Origin: JAZNQN01 sp045590195
GTDB taxonomy: Bacteria; Bacillota; Clostridia; UMGS1883; UMGS1540
Assembly: GCA_045590195.1 (NCBI GenBank)
Contig: JAZNQN010000054.1
Span: forward strand, 1-54,646
Length of the DNA: 54,646 bases
Direction of reading: 5' to 3'
Positions within the stretch are counted from its first letter, which is position 1, and every line of letters begins with the position of its first letter. Of the stretch, positions 25,944 to 33,931 are shown in pieces. Below the pieces are notes generated by a model. It was not told the origin of the DNA and ran no database searches. It saw only the letters and a program-made list of their open reading frames with translations. A program made the position numbers and the translations under genes.

Positions 25944-26669
25944 ATGGAAATAATGAAGCTTATAAAAGCTAAAAAAGAAAAACTGTGGAACGAAAAAATT
26001 CCTACAATAGTATTTTTTGGCGACAGTATAACTCAGGGCTGTTTTGAGTTTTATATGAAAAACGAAAAAAGCCTTCAAACTGTTTTTGACAGAGAAAATT
26101 CATATCCGAGAATACTTGAAAAAATACTTTCTGATATTTTTCCTACTGTTCCAGTAAACTGCGTAAATGCAGGAATAAGCGGCAGCAGCGCAGTTGACAG
26201 CGTTGGCAGAATAGAAAGAGATGTGCTTTCTTTTTCGCCCGACCTTACCATAATATGCTTTGGCCTTAACGATGCTTTTGAAGGAGAGGGAGGCATTTCA
26301 AAATACTGCGACGCGCTTTCCGAAATGTTTAAAAAAGTTAAAGAAAGCGGCAGCGAAGTGATTTTTATGACACAAAATATGATGAACACTGATGTAAGCT
26401 GTCATATAAAAGACGAGTATCTTATAAATCTTGCAGAAAAAACAAAGGCATTGCAAAATGGCGGAGTTGTTGATAAATATTTTGATGCCGCAAAAAAAGT
26501 GGCAAAAGAAAGCGGCGTAGTGGTTTGCGATGTATATACAAAATGGAAAGCTATGGCTGAAAATGGCGTTGATACAACAAGCCTTCTTGCAAATTACATA
26601 AATCACCCAACAAGAGAAATGAATAAGCTTTTTGCATCGTCGCTAATGGAAACAATGATGGAAAAATAA
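25944..26669 (+). CDS. SGNH/GDSL-family hydrolase
   Basis: A 241-residue esterase-like protein. Block I is FFGDSITQG with the presumed nucleophile Ser28, block III is GLND (107-110) and block V is NHP with His221. No signal peptide is present, so it appears cytoplasmic. Members of this family remove acyl or acetyl groups from sugars or lipids; the substrate is not identifiable. The ATG follows the dusB stop codon directly, so the two genes are translationally coupled, though a functional link is not obvious. Confidence 0.85.
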   Translation: MEIMKLIKAKKEKLWNEKIPTIVFFGDSITQGCFEFYMKNEKSLQTVFDRENSYPRILEKILSDIFPTVPVNCVNAGISGSSAVDSVGRIERDVLSFSPDLTIICFGLNDAFEGEGGISKYCDALSEMFKKVKESGSEVIFMTQNMMNTDVSCHIKDEYLINLAEKTKALQNGGVVDKYFDAAKKVAKESGVVVCDVYTKWKAMAENGVDTTSLLANYINHPTREMNKLFASSLMETMMEK

Positions 26670-26725
26670 CAGGTTTCAACTTGCATTTTTGGTAAAATTA
26701 AACTTTGTGAAAATGTATTTTGGTG

Positions 26726-26755
26726 TTGACGAAACTATGCAAACTGTGGTATAAT
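26726..26755 (+). promoter_or_regulatory. Promoter of guaB
   Basis: TTGACG (26726-26731) and TATAAT (26750-26755) with an 18-bp spacer, about 60 bp before guaB. No purine riboswitch structure is visible in the leader. Confidence 0.65.
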
Positions 26756-26816
26756 TAGCTTTAATAATTAAATGTAATTAACTTTGAAATAAATATAAAG
26801 GAAAGAAGGTTTAAGA

Positions 26817-28277
26817 GTGAAAGATTTTACAAAAGAAGGACTTACCTTTGACGATGTGTTATTGATTCCTGCAAAATCTGATGTTTTGCCTGCAGATATC
26901 GATTTGTCTACAAGGCTTACAAATAAGATTTCGCTCCGTATTCCGCTTATGAGCGCGGCTATGGATACCGTAACCCGTGCCCCGATGGCAATTGCCATTG
27001 CAAGGGAAGGCGGTATTGGAATTATTCATAAAAATATGTCTATTGAAGAGCAGGCAACAGAGGTTGACAAAGTTAAAAGAAGTGAACACGGCGTTATTGT
27101 TGACCCGTTTTTCCTCTCTCCTGAAAATACACTTCGCGATGCCGATGAACTTTGCGGCAAATATAAAATTTCAGGTGTGCCAATTACTGTTGACGGTAAG
27201 CTCGTTGGAATACTCACTAACAGAGATTTAAGATTTGAAGAAGATTTCAGCAAAAAGATTAAAGATGTTATGACATACGAAAATCTTATTACTGCTCCTG
27301 TTGGTACAACACTCGACCAGGCTCAGGAAATTCTTCGCAAACACAAAATTGAAAAACTTCCTATTGTTGATAAAGATAATTACCTTAAAGGCCTTATCAC
27401 AATAAAAGATATTGAAAAAGCTGTTCGTTATCCTAACTCTGCAAGAGACAGCGAAGGCAGACTTTTGGTTGGTGCGGCAATTGGCGCAACCGACGATGTT
27501 CTTGAAAGATGTGCTGCTTTGGTTGAAGCTAAGGTTGACGTTGTTGGCCTTGACAGTGCACACGGCCATTCACAGAACATCATCAACGCAGTTAAAAAGG
27601 TTAAAGCTGCATTTCCAAACCTTCAGCTTATTGCAGGTAATATTGCAACAGGCGCTGCAGCAGAAGCTTTAATCGATGCCGGTGCAGATGCAGTAAAGGT
27701 TGGTATTGGCCCCGGTTCTATCTGTACAACACGTGTTGTTGCAGGTATCGGTGTTCCGCAGATTACTGCTATCAGCGATGTTTATGAAGTTGCATCAAAA
27801 TACAACATTCCTGTTATTGCCGACGGTGGTATTAAATATTCAGGCGATTTGCCTAAAGCCGTTGCAGCAGGTGCTGATGTTATTATGATAGGCAGCCTTT
27901 TTGCAGGCTGTGAAGAAAGCCCCGGCGAAGAAGAAATTTATCAGGGCAGAAGATTTAAAGTTTACCGCGGTATGGGCAGTATGGGCGCTATGAACCAGAA
28001 AAACGGCAGCAGCGACCGTTACTTCCAGTCAGGCAACAAAAAATTAGTTCCTGAAGGCGTTGAAGGCAGAGTTCCTTATAAAGGTGCTCTTTCCGATACA
28101 GTATATCAGCTCCTTGGCGGACTTCGTTCAGGTATGGGTTACTGCGGAACTCCTACAATTGCCGATCTTAAAGAAAACGGTCAGTTTGTAAGAATTACAG
28201 GCAGCGGCCTTCGTGAAAGCCATCCACACGACATTTCAATTACAAAAGAAGCTCCTAACTATTCAGTATCACAGTAA
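26817..28277 (+). CDS. guaB: IMP dehydrogenase
   Basis: A 486-residue enzyme that oxidises IMP to XMP with NAD, the committed step to GTP. It starts with GTG after GGAAAGAAGG. The N-terminal segment is TFDDVLLIPAKSDVLP. Two CBS domains interrupt the TIM barrel (about residues 95-210), and the active-site loop GIGPGSICTTRVVAG carries the catalytic Cys303. The C-terminus has the flap segment YFQSGNKKLVPEGVEGRVPYKG. It is followed 33 bp later by eda, possibly on the same transcript. Confidence 0.97.
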   Translation: MKDFTKEGLTFDDVLLIPAKSDVLPADIDLSTRLTNKISLRIPLMSAAMDTVTRAPMAIAIAREGGIGIIHKNMSIEEQATEVDKVKRSEHGVIVDPFFLSPENTLRDADELCGKYKISGVPITVDGKLVGILTNRDLRFEEDFSKKIKDVMTYENLITAPVGTTLDQAQEILRKHKIEKLPIVDKDNYLKGLITIKDIEKAVRYPNSARDSEGRLLVGAAIGATDDVLERCAALVEAKVDVVGLDSAHGHSQNIINAVKKVKAAFPNLQLIAGNIATGAAAEALIDAGADAVKVGIGPGSICTTRVVAGIGVPQITAISDVYEVASKYNIPVIADGGIKYSGDLPKAVAAGADVIMIGSLFAGCEESPGEEEIYQGRRFKVYRGMGSMGAMNQKNGSSDRYFQSGNKKLVPEGVEGRVPYKGALSDTVYQLLGGLRSGMGYCGTPTIADLKENGQFVRITGSGLRESHPHDISITKEAPNYSVSQ

Positions 28278-28310
28278 TTTAATCGCAGAAATGCGGAAAG
28301 GAAGATAAAA

Positions 28311-28952
28311 ATGGATAAAGAATTAGTACTTACTAAAATTGCCGACAGTGGCGTTGTTGCTGTTGTTCGTGCTGAAAACGGCGAAAAAGCTAAAAAAATT
28401 GCAGATGCATGTCTTGAAGGTGGCGTTCCTGCAATTGAGCTTACTTTCACAGTTCCTTTTGCTCACAAGGTAATTGAAGACCTTGCAAAAGAATACAAAA
28501 ACGGCGAAATGATTCTTGGTGCAGGAACAGTTATGGATCCTGAAACTGCAAGAATTGCTATTTTGTCAGGTGCACAGTATGTTGTAAGCCCATACTTTAA
28601 CGCTGAAACAGTTAAACTTTGTAACCGTTACCGCGTTCCCTGCATGCCCGGCGCTATGACAATTAAAGAAGTTGTTGAAGCTATGGAAGCAGGCGCAGAT
28701 ATCGTTAAAGTATTCCCTGGCGAAGCATTTGGTCCTAAAATTTTAAAAGCTATCAAAGGCCCTATCCCACAGGCTAAAATGATGCCTACAGGCGGCGTTG
28801 ATGTAAATAACGTTGCTGACTGGATTAAAGCAGGTGCAGTTGCAGTTGGCGCAGGTTCATCTCTTACAGGTGGCGCTAAAACAGGCGACTATAAAGCAAT
28901 TACAGCCCTTGCAAAAGAATTTATTGAAAAAGTTAAAGAAGTAAGAGCATAA
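28311..28952 (+). CDS. eda: KDPG / 4-hydroxy-2-oxoglutarate aldolase
   Basis: A 213-residue class I aldolase that splits 2-keto-3-deoxy-6-phosphogluconate into pyruvate and glyceraldehyde 3-phosphate. The Schiff-base lysine is Lys133 in ADIVKVFPGE. Glu of the GAGTVMDPETA region and the MPTGGVDV phosphate loop are present. No edd or KDG kinase gene is adjacent. Its most likely use is uronate breakdown, which would fit the GH4 galacturonidase at 5527, but the two loci are far apart so that link is inference. Confidence 0.92.
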   Translation: MDKELVLTKIADSGVVAVVRAENGEKAKKIADACLEGGVPAIELTFTVPFAHKVIEDLAKEYKNGEMILGAGTVMDPETARIAILSGAQYVVSPYFNAETVKLCNRYRVPCMPGAMTIKEVVEAMEAGADIVKVFPGEAFGPKILKAIKGPIPQAKMMPTGGVDVNNVADWIKAGAVAVGAGSSLTGGAKTGDYKAITALAKEFIEKVKEVRA

Positions 28953-28965
28953 TTTAACAAACAAA

Positions 28966-28996
28966 AAATCCCGTAACCTAAGTTACGGGATTTTAT
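28966..28996. terminator. Bidirectional terminator after eda
   Basis: The stem AATCCCGTAAC / GTTACGGGATT is flanked by an A-tract and a T-run, between convergent genes. Confidence 0.85.
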
Positions 28997-29007
28997 ATTG
29001 CATTTTT

Positions 29008-29409
29008 TTATTTCTCAGCAATTGTTGCATCTAAAATATTTTCAACTACAAGATCAAGCTTGTTGCCATTTTCGGTGGTTTTGAAAATAAAGTTTTTGTT
29101 GTTTTCCCATGTGATTGTGAGAAGGTCACCTTCCATGGAATATTCAACTTCAGCTTCGCCAATTGTAGCTTTGCCGCCTTCTTTAAATTCAATTTCCATA
29201 TCTTTTGCAAATCTCTCTTTGAGAATTGAAACCATAGCGTCAGCCATAGGGTCGGCATTGTCTTTGTAATCAGCTTTTTCAATTACCCATTTTCCTTCAA
29301 GTGCAGAAGTTTCTGCATTAACTTCAGGCTGATTATCAACCTTTTTACCACATGCTGCAAAAGAAAAAATTAAAGCAGCACAAAGCATTAAACACAATAT
29401 TTTTTTCAT
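29008..29409 (-). CDS. Small lipoprotein with lipocalin-like C-terminal part
   Basis: A 133-residue protein with a lipoprotein signal peptide ending in the lipobox FAAC at about residues 17-20. The mature part has alternating beta-strands (GKWVIEKADYKD..., MEIEFKEGGKATIGE, GDLLTITWENNKNFIF), a pattern seen in small lipocalin-like lipoproteins of Clostridia. No function can be given. It is a single gene with its own promoter (29440-29468). Confidence 0.78.
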   Translation of the reverse strand: MKKILCLMLCAALIFSFAACGKKVDNQPEVNAETSALEGKWVIEKADYKDNADPMADAMVSILKERFAKDMEIEFKEGGKATIGEAEVEYSMEGDLLTITWENNKNFIFKTTENGNKLDLVVENILDATIAEK

Positions 29410-29439
29410 AAAATCATACCTTTCTTAAAATGTACTATC

Positions 29440-29468
29440 AGTATAACAAATTTTTTTACAAAAGTCAA
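29440..29468 (-). promoter_or_regulatory. Promoter of the small lipoprotein gene
   Basis: On the minus strand TTGACT (29463-29468) and TATACT (29440-29445) are 17 bp apart. Confidence 0.65.
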
Positions 29469-29508
29469 CGGTATGCAGATAAAAGTAATTGAATAAAATA
29501 AAAATTTG

Positions 29509-29537
29509 TTGACATACTATACATAAAATGGTAAAAT
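29509..29537 (+). promoter_or_regulatory. Promoter of rubrerythrin-rubredoxin unit
   Basis: TTGACA (29509-29514) and TAAAAT (29532-29537) with a 17-bp spacer. It lies back to back with the lipoprotein promoter. Confidence 0.7.
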
Positions 29538-29568
29538 CATTTTAAAGGAAAAAAGGAGGTAATAAAAT

Positions 29569-30105
29569 ATGAACTTAAAAGGAACTAAAACAGAGGCTAA
29601 CTTGATGACAGCCTTTGCAGGCGAAAGCCAGGCGAGAAATAAGTATACATACTACGCTTCAAAAGCTAAAAAAGAAGGCTATGTTCAGATAGCTCAGCTT
29701 TTTGAAGAAACAGCAAATAACGAAAAGGAACACGCAAAAATCTGGTTTAAACTTCTTCATGATGGTATGCCTGATACAATGGCAAACCTTCTTGATGCAG
29801 CCGAAGGCGAAAATTATGAGTGGACAGATATGTACGCTAATATGGCTAAAGATGCAAGAGAAGAAGGCTTTGACCACATTGCTTTTCTTTTTGAAGAAGT
29901 TGCAAAAATTGAAAAAGAACACGAGGAAAGATACAGAAAGCTTCTTAAAAATATTGAAGACGGTATTGTTTTCTCAAGAGAGGGAGATACTATTTGGCAG
30001 TGTGCAAACTGCGGCCACATTGTTGTGGGTAAAAAAGCTCCCGAGGTTTGCCCTGTTTGCGAACATCCTAAGGCTTATTTCCAGATAAAAGCAGAAAATT
30101 ATTAA
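29569..30105 (+). CDS. rbr: Rubrerythrin
   Basis: A 178-residue non-haem iron protein that reduces hydrogen peroxide in anaerobes. The N-terminal four-helix ferritin-like domain shows the ligands expected of the di-iron site (MTAFAGESQARNKY, EEtaNNEKEHAKIW, DHIAFLFEEVAKIEKEHEERY). The C-terminal rubredoxin-like domain has two Cys pairs (CANCG and CPVCEHP). AAAGGAGG precedes the ATG. The rubredoxin gene follows 23 bp downstream and is its likely electron donor. Confidence 0.96.
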   Translation: MNLKGTKTEANLMTAFAGESQARNKYTYYASKAKKEGYVQIAQLFEETANNEKEHAKIWFKLLHDGMPDTMANLLDAAEGENYEWTDMYANMAKDAREEGFDHIAFLFEEVAKIEKEHEERYRKLLKNIEDGIVFSREGDTIWQCANCGHIVVGKKAPEVCPVCEHPKAYFQIKAENY

Positions 30106-30128
30106 TACATTTAAGGAGGACACTGATT

Positions 30129-30287
30129 ATGAAAAAATATGTATGCGCAATTTGTGGATTTGTTTATGACGAGGCTGAAGGCCACGAAGAAAGCGGCATC
30201 GCTCCAGGCACAGCTTGGGAAGATGTTCCGGAAGATTGGACATGTCCACTTTGCGGAGTAGGAAAAGAAGATTTTAACGAAGAATAA
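30129..30287 (+). CDS. Rubredoxin
   Basis: A short gene for a 52-residue electron-transfer protein with one iron bound by four cysteines in the usual pairs CAICG (6-10) and CPLCG (39-43). The segment GIAPGTAWEDVPEDWTCPLC is typical. AAGGAGG lies 10 bp before the ATG. It is in an operon with rubrerythrin and is followed by a terminator, so it probably feeds electrons to the peroxidase. Confidence 0.96.
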   Translation: MKKYVCAICGFVYDEAEGHEESGIAPGTAWEDVPEDWTCPLCGVGKEDFNEE

Positions 30288-30295
30288 GAAAAACG

Positions 30296-30318
30296 CCCGG
30301 AATTACTTCCGGGTTTTT
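30296..30318 (+). terminator. Terminator of the rubrerythrin-rubredoxin unit
   Basis: CCCGGAA-TTAC-TTCCGGG followed by five T residues. Confidence 0.82.
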
Positions 30319-30359
30319 GTTTGTCGAACACAAATTTATACACATAGTGTTAATGAATA

Positions 30360-30581
30360 CTATTTAGAATAAGGGTTTGGCGTGTCACATAACCCAATTA
30401 TATAATCAGCAGAAACATTATATAATCGGCAAAGAATAACTAGGTCCTCTATTTTTAGTTCTGATCTTCCGGCTTCAATATGGTTATAGCCTTGTTGAGA
30501 TTTTTGTAAAAGTTTACCGACTTCGGCCTGGGTTAAATCGTGGTCTTCTCTTAAGTTTTTAATTCGTATTTGGTAGTTCAT
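30360..30581 (-). CDS. XRE-family regulator (small)
   Basis: The start chosen is the ATG at 30581, preceded on the minus strand by AAAGGAGAG; upstream codons of the frame overlap the promoter and operators. The 73-residue product is nearly all one Cro/CI helix-turn-helix domain (IKNLREDHDLTQAEVGKLLQ, then SQQGYNHIEAGRSELKIEDL). It is divergent from the RCC1-repeat gene, and two identical-arm operators lie between them, so it very likely represses itself and its neighbour. Confidence 0.88.
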   Translation of the reverse strand: MNYQIRIKNLREDHDLTQAEVGKLLQKSQQGYNHIEAGRSELKIEDLVILCRLYNVSADYIIGLCDTPNPYSK

Positions 30582-30610
30582 AATAACTCTCCTTTTTAAA
30601 ATAATATCAC

Positions 30611-30655
30611 ACTCAGAAAGTGAGTATTGACAAATACTCAAAGATTGAGTATAAT
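30611..30655. promoter_or_regulatory. Twin operators in two divergent promoters
   Basis: Two 15-bp inverted repeats, ACTCA-N5-TGAGT, occur at 30611-30625 and 30636-30650. The second lies in the 17-bp spacer between TTGACA (30627-30632) and TATAAT (30650-30655) of the rightward promoter. The first lies in the spacer of the leftward promoter, read on the minus strand as TTGTCA then TGATAT with an 18-bp spacer. Each operator thus blocks one promoter. The obvious binder is the XRE protein. Confidence 0.75.
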
Positions 30656-30683
30656 TAAAATAACTACGAGAGGAGATGTTTTT

Positions 30684-31799
30684 ATGGAAAATTTAACTGT
30701 AAGTCGAGATGAAAAAAAGTCAGAAAAGATGCCGAAAAACAGAAAAAGTAAACCAGTAATTATTGGGGCTGTATCGATAATACTTGTATTATGCATCGGT
30801 ATTGTTGTGTTGGGTAACGCGATTTTTACAAGAATTCAGTATAATAAAGCCATAAATTTTATGGATGAAGGAAATTATGGCAAAGCAATATTGATGTTTA
30901 ACAATATAAAAGATTATAAGGATTCTAAGGATTTAAGTAGATTGTGTTATAAAAAATGCGAAAAACTTATAGCAACGAATGATTTTAATACAATTGGAGT
31001 AAAAAGTAACGGAAAGGCTATTTTTGCTGGAAATGATTTTGGAATACTACTTGGCGATACGTTTGACCTCAGTAATTGGACAGATGTAATCGCAGTATCT
31101 TCCTGTGTGCTTAATACGGTAGGACTAAGGAAATATGGTAAAACCATTGGCGATGAACATGCAAGTGATTGGGAAGATTTGGTGGATATAGAATATGGGT
31201 ATGGTTTAGGTGATCTATATGGATTAAAAAAAGATGGTTCTGTTGTTTGTTATAGTGGTGCTAAACTGTTTGATAGAGAAACAGGTTCGATGTATAGCTA
31301 TAAGGGTCAATCTGAAATTTCCACTTGGAAAAATATAGATTCAATATCGGCCGGTATGTATCATACAGTAGGGCTCAAAACAGACGGAACTGTTATTGCG
31401 ATTGGAGAAAACGAAGATGGTCAGTGTGAGGTTGGTGAATGGAAAGATATAATTGCGATTTCTGCTGCTGTTGACCATACAGTAGGACTTAAGGCAGATG
31501 GAACGGTAGTGGCTGTAGGAAACAATGCTGATGGCAAATGTGAAGTTTCGGATTGGAGAGATGTAGTAGCAATTTCTACAGCTGAAAATTGTACATTTGG
31601 AATAAAATCAGATGGAAAGGTTGTTGTTAAGGGAAAGGGTACTGACGGACAATGTGACGTAGAAGATTGGGACAATATTATTGCTATATCAGCATCTAGT
31701 CAACATACAATAGGGTTAAAATTTGATGGTAGTGTTGTTGCGACGGGTAATAATGAATATGGACAATGTAATGTAGAAGATTGGAATTTGTTTGAATAA
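30684..31799 (+). CDS. Membrane-anchored RCC1-repeat (beta-propeller) protein
   Basis: The start is ATG 30684, with AGAGGAG upstream and downstream of the promoter. The 371-residue product has a basic N-terminus, one membrane helix (about residues 27-50, VIIGAVSIILVLCIGIVV) and then a helical segment with a DYKDS motif, of the sort found in Clostridia next to repeats. The rest is about seven RCC1-like units of the form W.DIIAISA..HTVGLK.DGTVVA.G.N..GQC.V, enough to close a seven-bladed propeller. It is probably anchored in the membrane with the propeller outside and may bind a protein partner. Its regulation by a divergent XRE protein is unusual for a structural protein and suggests an accessory locus. 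Confidence 0.85.
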   Translation: MENLTVSRDEKKSEKMPKNRKSKPVIIGAVSIILVLCIGIVVLGNAIFTRIQYNKAINFMDEGNYGKAILMFNNIKDYKDSKDLSRLCYKKCEKLIATNDFNTIGVKSNGKAIFAGNDFGILLGDTFDLSNWTDVIAVSSCVLNTVGLRKYGKTIGDEHASDWEDLVDIEYGYGLGDLYGLKKDGSVVCYSGAKLFDRETGSMYSYKGQSEISTWKNIDSISAGMYHTVGLKTDGTVIAIGENEDGQCEVGEWKDIIAISAAVDHTVGLKADGTVVAVGNNADGKCEVSDWRDVVAISTAENCTFGIKSDGKVVVKGKGTDGQCDVEDWDNIIAISASSQHTIGLKFDGSVVATGNNEYGQCNVEDWNLFE

Positions 31800-31803
31800 T
31801 TTT

Positions 31804-31833
31804 CAGCCCGGATTTGCCGGGCTGAATTTTTTT
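31804..31833 (+). terminator. Terminator after the RCC1-repeat gene
   Basis: CAGCCCGG-ATTTG-CCGGGCTG followed by AA and seven T residues. Confidence 0.85.
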
Positions 31834-31844
31834 GAAAATAGGGG

Positions 31845-31873
31845 TTGACACGATAAGTTAAAAGTGATAAAAT
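31845..31873 (+). promoter_or_regulatory. Promoter of the aromatic amino acid operon
   Basis: TTGACA (31845-31850) and TAAAAT (31868-31873) with a 17-bp spacer. Transcription should start near 31880, just before the leader peptide's ribosome site. Confidence 0.78.
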
Positions 31874-31904
31874 TATTATAAATTATTGAAAGGAAGCCGA
31901 AAAA

Positions 31905-31991
31905 ATGCGTAATGCTTTGTTTGCAGCTACATATTTCTTTTACTTTTACTTTAGCAAGGAAGTAAGAGCGATTTGTGTTGCAAATAATTAA
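31905..31991 (+). CDS. Aromatic leader peptide of the operon
   Basis: A 28-codon reading frame with the ribosome site AAAGGAAG 9 bp before its ATG. Residues 10-16 read Tyr-Phe-Phe-Tyr-Phe-Tyr-Phe: seven aromatic codons in a row, with another Phe at residue 6. This is the hallmark of a peptide whose translation senses charged tRNA-Phe and tRNA-Tyr, as with pheL in enteric bacteria. It ends at TAA 31989-31991, before the terminator hairpin at 32022. Its position between promoter and DAHP synthase and its codon content leave little doubt that it is a regulatory leader. Confidence 0.85.
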   Translation: MRNALFAATYFFYFYFSKEVRAICVANN

Positions 31992-32053
31992 TTTAGTCGG
32001 TTTTTTAAATTAGTTGATTTTAGCTTCACGGGTCGCTCCTGTGAAGCTTTTTT
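31943..32053 (+). promoter_or_regulatory. Ribosome-mediated attenuator of the aro operon
   Basis: Three competing structures can be drawn. (a) CTTTTACTT (31943-31951, inside the Tyr/Phe codons) pairs with AAGTAAGAG (31960-31968). (b) GAGCGATTT (31966-31974) pairs with GGGTCGCTC (32030-32038), an antiterminator. (c) AGCTTCACGGG pairs with CCTGTGAAGCT (32022-32048) and is followed by six T residues, the terminator. A ribosome stalled on the aromatic codons would melt (a), free 31966-31974 and allow (b), so the operon would be transcribed during Phe/Tyr shortage. Otherwise the ribosome covers that segment and (c) forms. An AT-rich hairpin (31986-32017) lies inside (b). Confidence 0.78.
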
Positions 32054-32073
32054 GTTTGAAAGGTGGAATAAAA

Positions 32074-33078
32074 ATGATTGCAGTACTCAAAAGCGGGGTA
32101 AACGAAAGCCAGATTGAAAATTTATGTAAATGGTTTGAGCATCAGGGCCTTACCGTTCACATAAGCGAAGGTAGTTTTCAAACAGTACTTGGCCTTATTG
32201 GCGATACAAGTAAAATTGATATCGACCTTATAGCTGGCCTTGATATAGTTGAAACAGTTAAACGAATTTCAGACCCTTTTAAAAGTGCAAACAGGAAATT
32301 TCATCCTGAAGACAGCGTAATAGATGTAAGCGGCGTTAAAATAGGTGGCGGAAATTTTGCATTTATGGCAGGGCCGTGCTCCGTTGAAAGCGAAGAGCAG
32401 TTACTTGGAATTGCAACCGAGGTTAAAGCAGCAGGTGCGGCACTTCTTCGTGGCGGCGCATTTAAACCAAGAACCTCGCCTTACGATTTTCAGGGCCTTA
32501 AGGCTGACGGAATTGAGCTTTTGGAAGAAGCAAAGGCAAAAACAGGTATGCCAATTGTAACAGAAATTATGAACGCAAACCATCTGCCACTTTTTGAAAA
32601 TGTTGATTTAATTCAGGTTGGTGCACGTAATATGCAAAACTTTGAGCTTTTAAAAGAGCTTGGAAGAACAAAGAAACCTATTCTTTTAAAACGCGGCCTT
32701 GCAAATACTCTTAAAGAGCTTTTGATGAGTGCTGAATACATTATGGCAGGCGGTAACGAAAACGTTATTCTTTGCGAAAGAGGTATAAGAACTTTTGAAA
32801 CTTATACGAGAAACACTCTCGACCTTTCAGCCGTTCCAATGCTTCGCGAGCTTACACACCTTCCAATCGTAATCGACCCAAGCCACGCAACAGGTATTTC
32901 GCGCCTTGTTAAACCTATGGCACTTGCTGCAGCTGCAGCCGGAGCCGACGGCCTTATGATAGAAGTTCATAATAACCCTGCAAAAGCACTTTGCGATGGG
33001 GCACAGTCGCTTACTCCTGCGCAGTTTAAAGATGTAGCTGATGCTGTTTACAGAGTTAGAAAAGCAATAATGGAGTAG
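32074..33078 (+). CDS. aroF: 3-deoxy-7-phosphoheptulonate (DAHP) synthase
   Basis: The start is ATG 32074, after GAAAGGTGG and the attenuator. The 334-residue enzyme condenses PEP and erythrose 4-phosphate, the first step of the shikimate pathway. It has an N-terminal ferredoxin-like domain (about residues 1-70, MIAVLKSGVNESQI) of the type that confers feedback inhibition in type I-beta enzymes, then the KDO8P/DAHP synthase barrel (FMAGPCSVESEEQLL, LRGGAFKPRTSPYDFQGL, PIVIDPSHATGISRLV). It is the first structural gene of a nine-enzyme operon. Confidence 0.95.
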   Translation: MIAVLKSGVNESQIENLCKWFEHQGLTVHISEGSFQTVLGLIGDTSKIDIDLIAGLDIVETVKRISDPFKSANRKFHPEDSVIDVSGVKIGGGNFAFMAGPCSVESEEQLLGIATEVKAAGAALLRGGAFKPRTSPYDFQGLKADGIELLEEAKAKTGMPIVTEIMNANHLPLFENVDLIQVGARNMQNFELLKELGRTKKPILLKRGLANTLKELLMSAEYIMAGGNENVILCERGIRTFETYTRNTLDLSAVPMLRELTHLPIVIDPSHATGISRLVKPMALAAAAAGADGLMIEVHNNPAKALCDGAQSLTPAQFKDVADAVYRVRKAIME

Positions 33079-33082
33079 TATT

Positions 33083-33931
33083 ATGAAAGTAGGAATTGTA
33101 GGACTAGGGCTTATAGGCGGCTCTCTGGCAAAGGCTTATAAAGAGGGCGGCCACACAGTTTACGCATTTGATATTGATGAGGGTATACTTGATTTTGCAA
33201 TTATAGAAGGAGTTGTAGATGCATATCTTGACAAAGAAACTTTGAAGATGTGCGATGTAGTTTTAATTGCCGTAACCCCACAAAATGCAATAAATTATTT
33301 AAACGAAAACAAAGAAAATTTTGCCCCAAATCAGCTTGTTATTGACTGCTGCGGTACTAAACAGGTTGTGTGCAGAGAAGGTTTTCGCCTTGCAAAAGAA
33401 AATGGCTTTACATTTATTGGCGGTCACCCAATGGCAGGCAAGCAGTTTTCGGGCTATAAAAACAGTAAAGCGGATATGTTCAAGGGTGCTACTATGGCAC
33501 TTATTCCACCTATATTTGACGATATCGAGCTTTTAAGCAGAGCAAAAGAAGCACTTTTGCCTGCAAAATTTGGCAGATACACCATTTGGAGTGCAGAGGG
33601 GCACGATCATATAATTGCCTTTACATCACAGCTTGCACACATTGTTTCAAACGCATATATGAAAAGCCCTACGGCTAAAGAGCATAAAGGCCTTTCAGCA
33701 GGAAGCTATAAAGACCTTACAAGGGTTGCATACTTAAATGCCCCTATGTGGACCGAGCTTTTTATGGAAAACCGCGAAAATGTTTTGCTTGAACTTGACA
33801 GCATTATAAATTCACTGTCGGCTTACAAAAAAGCAATTGAAATGGGCGATGATGATACCCTTGAGAAGCTTTTAAAAGAAGGAAGCGATTTAAAACAGGA
33901 GGTTGACAAAATTGATAAAAGTAAAAGTTGA
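33083..33931 (+). CDS. tyrA: Prephenate dehydrogenase
   Basis: A 282-residue NAD-dependent enzyme converting prephenate to 4-hydroxyphenylpyruvate, the tyrosine branch. It has the Rossmann motif GLGLIGG at the N-terminus, and both conserved histidines are present: His115 in FIGGHPMAGKQFSGY and His186 in SQLAHIVSNAY. No ACT domain is present. It starts 4 bp after the DAHP synthase stop codon and overlaps aroB by 20 bp. The paralogue at 984-1835 lacks both histidines. Confidence 0.94.
   Translation: MKVGIVGLGLIGGSLAKAYKEGGHTVYAFDIDEGILDFAIIEGVVDAYLDKETLKMCDVVLIAVTPQNAINYLNENKENFAPNQLVIDCCGTKQVVCREGFRLAKENGFTFIGGHPMAGKQFSGYKNSKADMFKGATMALIPPIFDDIELLSRAKEALLPAKFGRYTIWSAEGHDHIIAFTSQLAHIVSNAYMKSPTAKEHKGLSAGSYKDLTRVAYLNAPMWTELFMENRENVLLELDSIINSLSAYKKAIEMGDDDTLEKLLKEGSDLKQEVDKIDKSKS

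Noticed and set aside
26669..26816. Purine or other riboswitch before guaB
   Set aside because: The leader is short and AT-rich, without the conserved junctions of a purine aptamer and without a terminator hairpin.
28311..28952. Entner-Doudoroff operon
   Set aside because: Only eda is present. No edd, zwf or KDG kinase gene lies nearby, so the pathway cannot be claimed.
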